This document shows, one piece after another, positions 1 to 5,726 of a stretch of 6,897 nt of DNA (within the stretch, counting starts at the first letter, position 1; each line of letters starts with the position of its first letter). The stretch is from NCBI GenBank assembly GCA_049971355.1, contig JBMFLE010000033.1, positions 1 to 6,897 of the forward strand, in the 5' to 3' direction. The position numbers and the translations under genes were made by a program. The stretch is from JBMFLE01 sp049971355. GTDB lineage: Bacteria; Patescibacteriota; Patescibacteriia; UBA2591; UBA4787. Below the pieces are notes generated by a model. It was not told the DNA's origin. It searched no databases and saw only the letters and a list, made by a program, of their open reading frames with translations.

Positions 1-224
1 CCCTACGTTCATTTATTGAAAAAATTATTACTCTCGGGAAAGAGGATAATTTAACTAATCGCCGAAAATTGATTACCTTTTTACAGGATCAAAAAGCTGT
101 TGAAAAAATTTTAACCTCGCTTGGGCTGAGATATAAAGAGAGGCCAGGTGGCTATACGAGAATTATTAAATTAGGTCAGAGAAAAGGCGATGCGGCAAAA
201 ATGGCAATGATAGAGTTTGTTTAA
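1..224 (+). CDS. rplQ: 50S ribosomal protein L17 (bL17), 3' part only
   Basis: This is the C-terminal 73 residues of bL17, a large-subunit protein that sits near the exit of the polypeptide tunnel. The gene enters from the left edge with the first whole codon at position 3 and ends with TAA at 222-224. The family hallmarks are visible: an LRSFIEKIITLGK-type helix, an NRRK motif, then RPGGYTRIIKLGQRKGD and a final MAMIEFV, which line up with the E. coli ending (AGGYTRILKCGFRAGD...MAYIELV). The start is outside the window, so total length and N-terminus cannot be judged. It lies 34 bp upstream of rplM and is probably co-transcribed with it; rplQ followed by rplM-rpsI is a common bacterial ribosomal order. 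Identification is secure from motif recognition. Confidence 0.95.
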   Translation, partial: LRSFIEKIITLGKEDNLTNRRKLITFLQDQKAVEKILTSLGLRYKERPGGYTRIIKLGQRKGDAAKMAMIEFV

Positions 225-234
225 GAAATAAACA

Positions 235-250
235 CCGCCTTAAGATGCGG
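235..250 (+). promoter_or_regulatory. weak hairpin in the rplM leader
   Basis: In the 34-bp gap between rplQ and rplM, CCGC (235-238) can pair with GCGG (247-250) around an 8-nt loop, ending 8 nt before the rplM ATG where a Shine-Dalgarno would normally sit. No purine-rich SD is visible there. It might act in translation or L13 autoregulation, but four pairs are close to chance and no known L13-leader motif is recognised. No T-run follows, so a terminator is unlikely. Confidence 0.22.
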
Positions 251-258
251 CTAAAATT

Positions 259-636
259 ATGAAAGACAAGCAAAAGGTGCACGAGATTGATGCCACAAAT
301 AAGTCTTTAGGTAGATTGGCGACAGAGGTCGCTCGACTTTTAATTGGCAAACATAAACCGGATTATTTGCCCCATAAAGATTTAGGCGAAACAGTTATTG
401 TTAAGAATATTGATAAATTAAAAATTTCTTTTAAAAAATTAAGACAAAAAAAATATTACCATCATAGTGGTTACCCTGGAGGTTTAAAAATTGAAACCTT
501 AGAAAAGTTATTTTTAAAAAGTCCGGCAGAGGTTTTACGTCGAGCAGTTTATAATATGTTACCTAAAAATAAATTAAGAAAAGAAAGAATAAAAAAATTA
601 TTGATTAAGTATGGCCAAAAAGTTATTAAAAGTTAA
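259..636 (+). CDS. rplM: 50S ribosomal protein L13 (uL13), short form
   Basis: L13 is an early-assembly protein of the large ribosomal subunit that binds 23S rRNA. The 125-residue product has the family features in order: IDATNKSLGRLATEVARLL (residues 10-28), the GKHKPDYLPH segment, KKYYHHSGYPGG (about 64-75), and PAEVLRRAVYNMLPKNKLR (about 89-107), the counterpart of the family's AVKGMLPKGPLGR. It is shorter than the usual 140-150 residues: the N-terminal arm is brief, and the protein stops soon after the last helix, without the usual NxHxAQxP tail. The start ATG at 259 has no clear SD; the family core begins only about eight residues later, so little is left to trim. Its last 26 bp overlap the start of rpsI in another frame, which suggests translational coupling of L13 and S9. 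The family call is certain; whether the trimmed ends are lineage-typical is inference. Confidence 0.96.
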   Translation: MKDKQKVHEIDATNKSLGRLATEVARLLIGKHKPDYLPHKDLGETVIVKNIDKLKISFKKLRQKKYYHHSGYPGGLKIETLEKLFLKSPAEVLRRAVYNMLPKNKLRKERIKKLLIKYGQKVIKS

Positions 637-1084
637 AGCTACAAAAAAGTCGATTGAGGCAAAACCAACTTCAATAGAACAAATAGAGAAAAAGCAGCCA
701 GTAATTTGGGCTACCGGTAAAAGAAAAACAGCAGTTGCCCAGATTAAACTTGCCCCAAATGGTCAGGGTCAAATTTTTATAAATAACAGAAATTTGGAAG
801 AATATTTTCCTTATTTTGAGTGGCAAGATATTGTTAAACAGCCTTTAATTTTAACTAATTTAGAAAATAAAATCGATTTATTTATTAAGTTAAACGGTGG
901 TGGCGTTAAAGCTCAGGCTGAAGCAGTTCGGTTGGGTATTAGTCGGGCTATAGTTAAATTTAATCCTGAATTTCGAAAAATTTTAAAATCAGAGGGTTTT
1001 CTTAGAAGAGACGCTCGAATTAAGGAAAGAAAAAAACCGGGCCTGAAAAGAGCCAGACGGGCGCCCCAGTGGCAGAAGAGGTAA
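611..1084 (+). CDS. rpsI: 30S ribosomal protein S9 (uS9) with basic N-terminal extension
   Basis: S9 is a small-subunit head protein whose C-terminal tail reaches the P-site tRNA. The 157-residue product contains the family opening WATGKRKTAVAQIKL (residues 33-47), INNRNLEEYFP, the GGGVKAQAEAVRLGISRAIV signature (about 97-116), and a basic tail ending in RRAPQWQKR. The terminal KR, which contacts tRNA in known structures, is kept, although the more usual SKR is QKR here. About 30 lysine-rich residues precede the conserved core, whereas E. coli S9 has under ten. No other ATG, GTG or TTG lies in frame between 611 and the core, so the extension is very probably translated and the 26-bp overlap with rplM is real. 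There is no SD at the start, consistent with coupling to rplM translation. Confidence 0.96.
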   Translation: MAKKLLKVKATKKSIEAKPTSIEQIEKKQPVIWATGKRKTAVAQIKLAPNGQGQIFINNRNLEEYFPYFEWQDIVKQPLILTNLENKIDLFIKLNGGGVKAQAEAVRLGISRAIVKFNPEFRKILKSEGFLRRDARIKERKKPGLKRARRAPQWQKR

Positions 1085-1101
1085 AATCGTAATTTTCAGC
1101 C

Positions 1102-2544
1102 ATGCTTAGTGTTTCTCAAAATAGTCTTTATCTAATTAGCGGTTCAGTTATTCAGAAATTACTGGCCTTTATTTATTTTATTTTCTTAGCTCGATTTCTT
1201 GGCCCAGAATCAGTTGGGAAATACACCTTCGCGATATCTTTTGTGGCAATTTTTTCTGTTTTTATCGATATCGGATTAAACCAAGTTTTAATTAGAGAAA
1301 CAGCACGCGATCAAACGAAAGTTAAAGATTATTTTAACAACACTCTAACATTTAAATTAATTTGTTCGACCATCATTTATCTAATTATAATTTTAGTCGT
1401 TAATTTGTTGGGTTATCCGGAAATAACCAAAAAATTAGTTTATTTAGCCGGCTTGGTAATAATTATAGATAATTTAACAAATACAGTTTGGGCTGTTTTA
1501 AGAGGATTCCGAAATCTAAAATATGAAGGCACAGGATTAGGAATATATGAATTAGTTGTTTTGGGTGTTGGTTTGGTAGTTCTATTGCTGCGCCTACCCC
1601 TACCTTTTATTATTTGTCCTTTAATTTTGGCTTCGGTTGTTTATTTTATTTTTGCTTTATTTTTTTTAATTAAAAAGTATCAAATTAAACCAAGATGGAG
1701 TTTTGATACGCTAATTATTAAACAGTTAATAAAAGTGACTTTGCCGTTTTTTTTGGTTGGCCTGTTTGGCACTATTTTTTCCTATATTGATGTTGTTTTG
1801 CTTTCTAAATTGGGTGGGGATAAATTTGTTGGTTTTTATTCGGCGGCTGGCAAAATGCCGGCTGGTTTAAGAATTATCCCCATTGCCTTCTCCTCCGCTT
1901 TTTATCCGGCCGCTTGTTTTTATTTTGAAAAAAATAAAGATGAATTAAAAAGAATTACTGAAAAGATTATTTTTTATTTGATTTTATTTAGTCTTCCCTT
2001 AGTGGCTGGCTTATGGGTACTAGCGGATAATCTAATTAATATTCTTTACGGTCAAAAATTTCTTGAAGCAGTGCCAGCTTTGCGTATTTTAGTTTGGAGT
2101 ATTTTATTTGTTTCTTTAGATTATATATTTCTGGCCATTCTTAATGCTTGCGGCCAAGAGAAAAAAAATGTTTTTAATCGCGGGATAGTGATGGCAGCAA
2201 TAATAATTTTAAATTTGATTTTTATTCCCTTGTTTAAGCATATAGGGTCAGCTTTGGCTTTTACTTTAAGCTTTGCTATTTTATCCATTTTAGGTGGATG
2301 GATGAGCCAAAAAATAGTTTGTTTCTCTGTTAAAAATATTTTAATTCGTTTTTTCCAAATTTTGTTTGTCAGTTTGGTAATGGGAGTAATTGTTTTGTTA
2401 TTAAAAACAATTGTCTCGTTAATACCCTTAATCGCAATTGGCGCAATTATTTATTTTGTCGGCCTCTGGATAATAGGTTTAATAGGCAAGGAGGACATCC
2501 AAAATTTTAAAAATTTAATTGGCTTTATCAGATTACATAAATAA
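1102..2544 (+). CDS. oligosaccharide flippase, Wzx-like (MOP superfamily)
   Basis: This 480-residue, highly hydrophobic protein is recognised as a polysaccharide-biosynthesis transporter of the MOP/MATE superfamily (RfbX/Wzx-type), which moves lipid-linked sugars across the cytoplasmic membrane. The family opening is clear: NSLYLISGSVIQKLLAFIYF, then LARFLGPESVGKYTFAISF (residues 29-47), and DIGLNQVLIRETARD (56-70). I count about 12-14 membrane segments, for example near 9-30, 41-60, 84-104, 148-164, 168-190, 210-233, 288-308, 327-347, 361-378, 382-402, 414-435 and 438-461, with a basic cytoplasmic loop around 190-210. A GKMPAGLRIIPIAFSSAFYP stretch (250-269) is typical of the family. Length is normal. 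The start ATG is 17 bp after the rpsI stop without a well-placed SD. The paired glycosyltransferase begins 11 bp downstream, so both probably serve one surface glycan. The exact substrate cannot be read from sequence. Confidence 0.88.
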   Translation: MLSVSQNSLYLISGSVIQKLLAFIYFIFLARFLGPESVGKYTFAISFVAIFSVFIDIGLNQVLIRETARDQTKVKDYFNNTLTFKLICSTIIYLIIILVVNLLGYPEITKKLVYLAGLVIIIDNLTNTVWAVLRGFRNLKYEGTGLGIYELVVLGVGLVVLLLRLPLPFIICPLILASVVYFIFALFFLIKKYQIKPRWSFDTLIIKQLIKVTLPFFLVGLFGTIFSYIDVVLLSKLGGDKFVGFYSAAGKMPAGLRIIPIAFSSAFYPAACFYFEKNKDELKRITEKIIFYLILFSLPLVAGLWVLADNLINILYGQKFLEAVPALRILVWSILFVSLDYIFLAILNACGQEKKNVFNRGIVMAAIIILNLIFIPLFKHIGSALAFTLSFAILSILGGWMSQKIVCFSVKNILIRFFQILFVSLVMGVIVLLLKTIVSLIPLIAIGAIIYFVGLWIIGLIGKEDIQNFKNLIGFIRLHK

Positions 2545-2555
2545 TAAATTTGTAT

Positions 2556-3758
2556 ATGGAGATAATAATGTTTAATATGTCATCTTATTCAGAGTGGGAG
2601 AGAGGGATAGCCAATCGCAACTATCATATTTTTAGATATTTGTTAAACGATGAAAGAGTAAAGCGAATAATAGCTGTTGATTTTTTGCCTTTTACTTTGA
2701 AGCGGGCCGTTAGAAATTATTTAGAAAACATTGTCAGCGGTCCAAAAGGCAAAATTGTTTATCGAGATTGGACAACCAAATGTACCAAAATCAGTGATAA
2801 ATTATTTATCTTTTCAACCATTGACTCATATTTTTTTTCCAAAATTGTAATTAAAAAATTGAATTTAGTCTTAAGTAAAATCCCCCAATTATCAGTACCT
2901 CGAATTGTCTGGTCTTATTTCCCAATGTTTGTTGATTACTTTGGGCAAATTAATGAAAGCCTGACCGTTTTCGACACAGTTGATAATTGGCTTGAGCATC
3001 CTTCCTATTTTAAATATAAAGAAAAATTAAAAATGAATTATCAAATTATTGCTCAAAAAAGTGATTTAATTTTTACGGTAGCAGAATCATTAATTGATTT
3101 TTTTAAAAATTTAGGTCGAGAAAAAGATGTTTACTGGGTAGCGAATGGAGTTGATTTGGAACATTTCCAAAAAATAACCGGAGTCCCAAAAGATATTCAA
3201 AAAATTCCCAGACCAATTATTGGTTATATTGGGACCATTCAAAATCGGGTGGATATAAATTTGTTAGAGTATTTGGCCCAAAAAAATCCGGATAAATCTT
3301 TGGTCTTAGTTGGTCCAACTTGGCCGGAATTTTTGAAGAAATTTCGTCGACCAGCTATTGAAATCCAGCGACTCAAAAAATATAAAAATGTTTATTTTTT
3401 AGGCCGAAAACCATATCAAGAATCGCCAAATTATATTCATCAATTTGATGTGGCAATAATTCCTCATAAATTAGATGAGTTTATTAAATATACCCATTCG
3501 TTAAAATTATTAGAATATTTAGCCTGCGGCAAGCCAGTGGTTACTACCCCTGCGTCTGGCGTAGAAAAATTTTCCCATTTAGTTTATATCACCCAAGATT
3601 ATCGTGATTTTAATGAAAAAATACAGAAAGCGCTAAGCGAGAATAAGCCAGAATTAGGTCGTTTACGGATTGAAGTAGTAAAAGAGTATTTTTGGCAATC
3701 AAAAATTGAACAAATAATGGAAATAATTAATGAAAAATTAGAGGACAGGCACCATTAA
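2556..3758 (+). CDS. glycosyltransferase, GT4-like (GT-B fold, TuaH-like)
   Basis: This 400-residue protein looks like a cytoplasmic glycosyltransferase of the GT-B, GT4-like group, expected to move an NDP-sugar onto a growing surface glycan or lipid-linked acceptor. The N-terminal half has a MEIIMFNMSSYSEW first strand and a VFDTVDNWLEHP segment (residues 138-149) resembling the D-x-x-D-x-W motif of TuaH-type enzymes. The C-terminal donor domain shows VANGVDLEHF (195-204), IIGYIGTIQNRVDINLLEYL (221-240), LVLVGP (249-254), NVYFLGRKPYQESPNYI (278-294), and the donor-site signature KLLEYLACGKPVVTT (317-331). The first Glu of the classic EX7E motif is not seen; the second (E320) is. No membrane segment or signal peptide is evident. 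Three starts are possible: TTG 2550, ATG 2556 and ATG 2568. ATG 2556 is chosen because it keeps the first beta strand whole, though the only good SD favours 2568. The sugar and acceptor are unknown. Confidence 0.87.
   Translation: MEIIMFNMSSYSEWERGIANRNYHIFRYLLNDERVKRIIAVDFLPFTLKRAVRNYLENIVSGPKGKIVYRDWTTKCTKISDKLFIFSTIDSYFFSKIVIKKLNLVLSKIPQLSVPRIVWSYFPMFVDYFGQINESLTVFDTVDNWLEHPSYFKYKEKLKMNYQIIAQKSDLIFTVAESLIDFFKNLGREKDVYWVANGVDLEHFQKITGVPKDIQKIPRPIIGYIGTIQNRVDINLLEYLAQKNPDKSLVLVGPTWPEFLKKFRRPAIEIQRLKKYKNVYFLGRKPYQESPNYIHQFDVAIIPHKLDEFIKYTHSLKLLEYLACGKPVVTTPASGVEKFSHLVYITQDYRDFNEKIQKALSENKPELGRLRIEVVKEYFWQSKIEQIMEIINEKLEDRHH
2558..2561 (+). promoter_or_regulatory. Shine-Dalgarno GGAG that bears on the glycosyltransferase start
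   Basis: GGAG lies 6 nt before ATG 2568 and overlaps the G of ATG 2556. It is one of very few well-spaced SD sites before a gene in this window. Taken alone it would start the protein at MFNMSSYSEW and remove four residues, shortening the first beta strand. The structural argument and the SD argument therefore disagree, and 2568 remains a live alternative. Confidence 0.45.
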
Positions 3759-3759
3759 G

Positions 3760-3788
3760 ATGACAAAGGGACCGTTCTCTGATAAAAT
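3760..3788 (+). promoter_or_regulatory. extended -10 promoter for gatC-gatA
   Basis: A -35 box ATGACA (3760-3765, one mismatch to TTGACA) is followed by a 17-bp spacer and a -10 box TAAAAT (3783-3788, one mismatch to TATAAT). TG at 3780-3781 plus one base gives an extended -10. The site begins 2 bp after the glycosyltransferase stop. Transcription would start near 3795, only a few bases before ATG 3799, so the gatC mRNA would be nearly leaderless. The same architecture recurs at 5516-5544, which raises confidence. Assignment is by consensus only. Confidence 0.62.
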
Positions 3789-3798
3789 AATAATACTT

Positions 3799-4092
3799 AT
3801 GTTAAGTAAAAAGGAAGTTCAACATATTGCTCAATTAGCTCGTCTTAAGTTAAATCAGGCGGAAATTGAGAAATATCAGAAGCAACTTTCTGAAATTTTA
3901 GATTTTGTTGAGCAATTAGAAAAAATTGAGACAACTAAAGTTGAACCTTGCCGAGGCGGAACAAATTTAGTTAATGTTGTAAGAGAAGACATTTCTCAGG
4001 GAATTAATTTAGAAGAGCGTGAAAAGCTGTTAAATCAAGCGCCCCTGAAAGAAGGTAATTTAATTAAAACAAAGGGAGTGTTTGAAAGTTAA
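3799..4092 (+). CDS. gatC: Asp/Glu-tRNA amidotransferase subunit C
   Basis: GatC is the small subunit of the GatCAB complex, which amidates Glu-tRNA(Gln) and/or Asp-tRNA(Asn) in bacteria lacking the matching glutaminyl- or asparaginyl-tRNA synthetase; it wraps around and stabilises GatA. The 97-residue product fits the family length. Family features are KEVQHIAQLARLKL (residues 5-18), the helix QLSEILDFVEQLEKI (29-43), VEP (48-50), NVVRED (59-64), and the RxxLLNQAPLKE segment (74-85). An upstream in-frame ATG at 3760 would add 13 residues, MTKGPFSDKIIIL, with no counterpart in GatC; that stretch is better explained as the promoter. ATG 3799 also restores the usual short N-terminus. No SD is visible, consistent with a nearly leaderless mRNA. 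gatA follows after 4 bp. Confidence 0.93.
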   Translation: MLSKKEVQHIAQLARLKLNQAEIEKYQKQLSEILDFVEQLEKIETTKVEPCRGGTNLVNVVREDISQGINLEEREKLLNQAPLKEGNLIKTKGVFES

Positions 4093-4096
4093 CTTT

Positions 4097-5527
4097 ATGG
4101 AATTAAATGCTTTAACAATTTTAGAGGCACATCAATGGCTGAAAGAGAAAAAAATTTCAGCCATGGAGTTAGTTCAGGCCTGTTTAAGGCAAATTGATAA
4201 AGAAGATAAAAAAATTAATTCTTTTATTACGGTTTTAGAAGAAGAGGCGATAGAACAGGCACGAAAGATTGATTCAAAAATAAAACGAGGCGAAATAAAA
4301 AATTATTTAACCGGTATTCCCCTGGCGATTAAGGATAATATTTTAATTAAAGATGTTCGTTGTACAGCTGGTTCAAAAATTCTAGAGAATTATCAAGCAA
4401 ATTATGATGCAACTGTAATTAAAAGACTCCGAGAGGTTGGAGCGATTTTTTTAGGCAAGACAAATCTGGATGAATTTGCTATGGGTTCTTCTGGCGAAAC
4501 TTCTTATTTTGGACCAACTAAAAATCCTTATGATTTAGAGAGAGTGCCTGGCGGTTCTTCTTCTGGTTCAGCTGCGGCAGTGGCAGCCAAAATGTGTTTA
4601 GGCGCACTTGGTTCAGATACCGGTGGTTCAATTCGTCAGCCAGCAAGTTTTTGCGGTTTAGCTGGTTTGAAGCCAACTTATGGTCGAGTTTCGCGTTATG
4701 GTTTAATTGCCATGGCTTCATCACTTGATCAGATTGGTCCTTTAGCAAAAAATGTTGATGACCTAGCCATTATTTTATCGGCTATCGAGGGTAAAGATAG
4801 TTTTGATTCAACAACTGTTGAATTAGATTTTAAAGTTGATTTACCAAAAATAATTGACTTAAAGAATATAAAAATTGGTATATCAAAAGAATTTTTTGGC
4901 AAAGGTTTAGATAAAAATATCAAAGAGATTATTGAATTTCAAATTAGAAAAATAGAAAAAGAGGGTGCTGAAGTGATTGAAGTGAATTTACCTCACATTG
5001 AATATGCTTTGTCTTGTTATTATATTATTATGCCAGCTGAGGTTTCGGCTAATTTGGCTCGTTACGATGGTTTAAGATACGGATTTTCGTATCAAGGTAA
5101 GAATTTATTAGATAGTTATTTAGAAACGCGAAGTCAAGGTTTTGGCAATGAGGTCAAGCGGCGAATTATGTTAGGAACCTATACACTGTCAGCTGGATAT
5201 TATGAAGCCTATTATTTGAAAGCCCAAAAAGTCAGAACTCTAATTAAACAAGATTTTGAAAGGGTTTTTAAAGAAGTTGATTGTTTAATAACTCCAGCGA
5301 CGCCAACTATTGCTTTTAAATTGGGTGAAAAAATTGATAACCCATTAAAAATGTATTTGTCAGATATTTATACTGTTTCAGTTAATTTAGCCGGACTGCC
5401 GGCTATATCGATGCCAGTCGGTTCAGCAAATAATTTACCGGTTGGCCTGCAAATCGTTGGCAATTATTTTGAAGAAAATAAACTGTTATCGGTCGCTAAG
5501 ACCATTGAAGAGATATTGACAGATTAA
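4097..5527 (+). CDS. gatA: Asp/Glu-tRNA amidotransferase subunit A (glutaminase)
   Basis: GatA is the amidase-signature subunit of GatCAB: it hydrolyses glutamine and passes ammonia to GatB, which converts the mischarged tRNA. The 476-residue product has the full Ser-cisSer-Lys triad: K79 in GIPLAIKDN, S154 in PGGSSSGSAAAVAA and S178 in GSDTGGSIRQPA. From ATG 4097 these numbers equal those I recall for characterised bacterial GatA, which supports this start. Further family blocks are DEFAMGSSGETSYFGPTKNP (125-144), GLAGLKPTYGRVSRYGL (187-203), and the C-terminal NLAGLPAISMPVG. An upstream in-frame TTG at 4082 would overlap gatC by 11 bp and add MKVNF; the GGGAG at 4074-4078 is only 3 nt from it, too close, so it is not preferred. 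gatC precedes by 4 bp; gatB is absent from the window and must lie elsewhere for a working complex. Confidence 0.97.
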   Translation: MELNALTILEAHQWLKEKKISAMELVQACLRQIDKEDKKINSFITVLEEEAIEQARKIDSKIKRGEIKNYLTGIPLAIKDNILIKDVRCTAGSKILENYQANYDATVIKRLREVGAIFLGKTNLDEFAMGSSGETSYFGPTKNPYDLERVPGGSSSGSAAAVAAKMCLGALGSDTGGSIRQPASFCGLAGLKPTYGRVSRYGLIAMASSLDQIGPLAKNVDDLAIILSAIEGKDSFDSTTVELDFKVDLPKIIDLKNIKIGISKEFFGKGLDKNIKEIIEFQIRKIEKEGAEVIEVNLPHIEYALSCYYIIMPAEVSANLARYDGLRYGFSYQGKNLLDSYLETRSQGFGNEVKRRIMLGTYTLSAGYYEAYYLKAQKVRTLIKQDFERVFKEVDCLITPATPTIAFKLGEKIDNPLKMYLSDIYTVSVNLAGLPAISMPVGSANNLPVGLQIVGNYFEENKLLSVAKTIEEILTD

Positions 5528-5544
5528 AAAAATAGTGCTAATAT
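5516..5544 (+). promoter_or_regulatory. extended -10 promoter overlapping the gatA 3' end
   Basis: A perfect -35 TTGACA (5516-5521) lies inside the last gatA codons. A 17-bp spacer leads to -10 TAATAT (5539-5544, four of six consensus bases), preceded by TG at 5536-5537 to give an extended -10. Predicted transcription start is about 5551, which would give the thioredoxin-like gene at 5727 a leader of roughly 175 nt containing the ATTCGT words and the hairpin. The design matches the gatC promoter at 3760-3788. Consensus-based call. Confidence 0.66.
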
Positions 5545-5570
5545 ATTTTCATATAAAACTCAATAATTTT

Positions 5571-5657
5571 ATTCGTAAGATCACTACACAAATATATACA
5601 AATTCGTAGTAAACGAGCAAAGCAAATTCGTATATTCGTAATAAATTCGTTATTCGT
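5571..5657 (+). repeat. cluster of six ATTCGT words
   Basis: ATTCGT starts at 5571, 5602, 5626, 5634, 5645 and 5652, all in the same orientation, within 87 bp of AT-rich non-coding DNA. Spacing is irregular (31, 24, 8, 11 and 7 bp), so it is not a simple tandem array. ACTAC (5583-5587) and GTAGT (5606-5610) could form a 5-bp stem around an 18-nt loop. A 66-codon reverse-strand frame crosses the region but looks like a by-product of the repeats. It may be a copy of a dispersed intergenic repeat; only one copy is visible here. Confidence 0.6.
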
Positions 5658-5669
5658 TGATTTTGTAAT

Positions 5670-5708
5670 TCATAGGAGAACGTTGCGCGAAGCGCATATT
5701 GTTCATGA
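5670..5708 (+). repeat. imperfect hairpin with GCGAAGC core
   Basis: TGCGC (5684-5688) pairs with GCGCA (5692-5696) around a GAA loop; the core GCGAAGC is known as an unusually stable DNA mini-hairpin. Outside it GAAC (5678-5681) pairs with GTTC (5701-5704), and TCAT (5670-5673) with ATGA (5705-5708), with small internal loops between. The 9-bp direct repeat TTTGTAATT flanks it (5662-5670 and 5712-5720). No T-run follows, so it is not a typical intrinsic terminator. It ends 18 nt before the ATG at 5727. It could be a mobile or REP-like hairpin or a leader control element; function is not known. Confidence 0.5.
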
Positions 5709-5726
5709 TAATTTGTAATTATTTCT

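Noticed and set aside
1082..1087. TAAAAT as a -10 box for the flippase gene
   Set aside because: There is no -35 at 15-19 bp upstream and no TG extension; it includes the rpsI stop codon.
2488..2494. AAGGAGG, a perfect SD near the end of the flippase gene
   Set aside because: No start codon lies within a usable distance; the bases encode Gly-Lys-Glu-Asp in frame.
3760..3798. N-terminal extension of GatC starting at ATG 3760
   Set aside because: The 13 extra residues have no GatC counterpart and the bases form a good extended -10 promoter ending just before ATG 3799.
4082..4096. TTG start for GatA overlapping gatC
   Set aside because: ATG 4097 gives the normal GatA N-terminus and places the catalytic residues at K79, S154 and S178; the upstream GGGAG is only 3 nt from the TTG.
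4518..4923. Two reverse-strand frames inside gatA
   Set aside because: They lie opposite strongly conserved GatA coding sequence and have no recognisable domain or leader signals.
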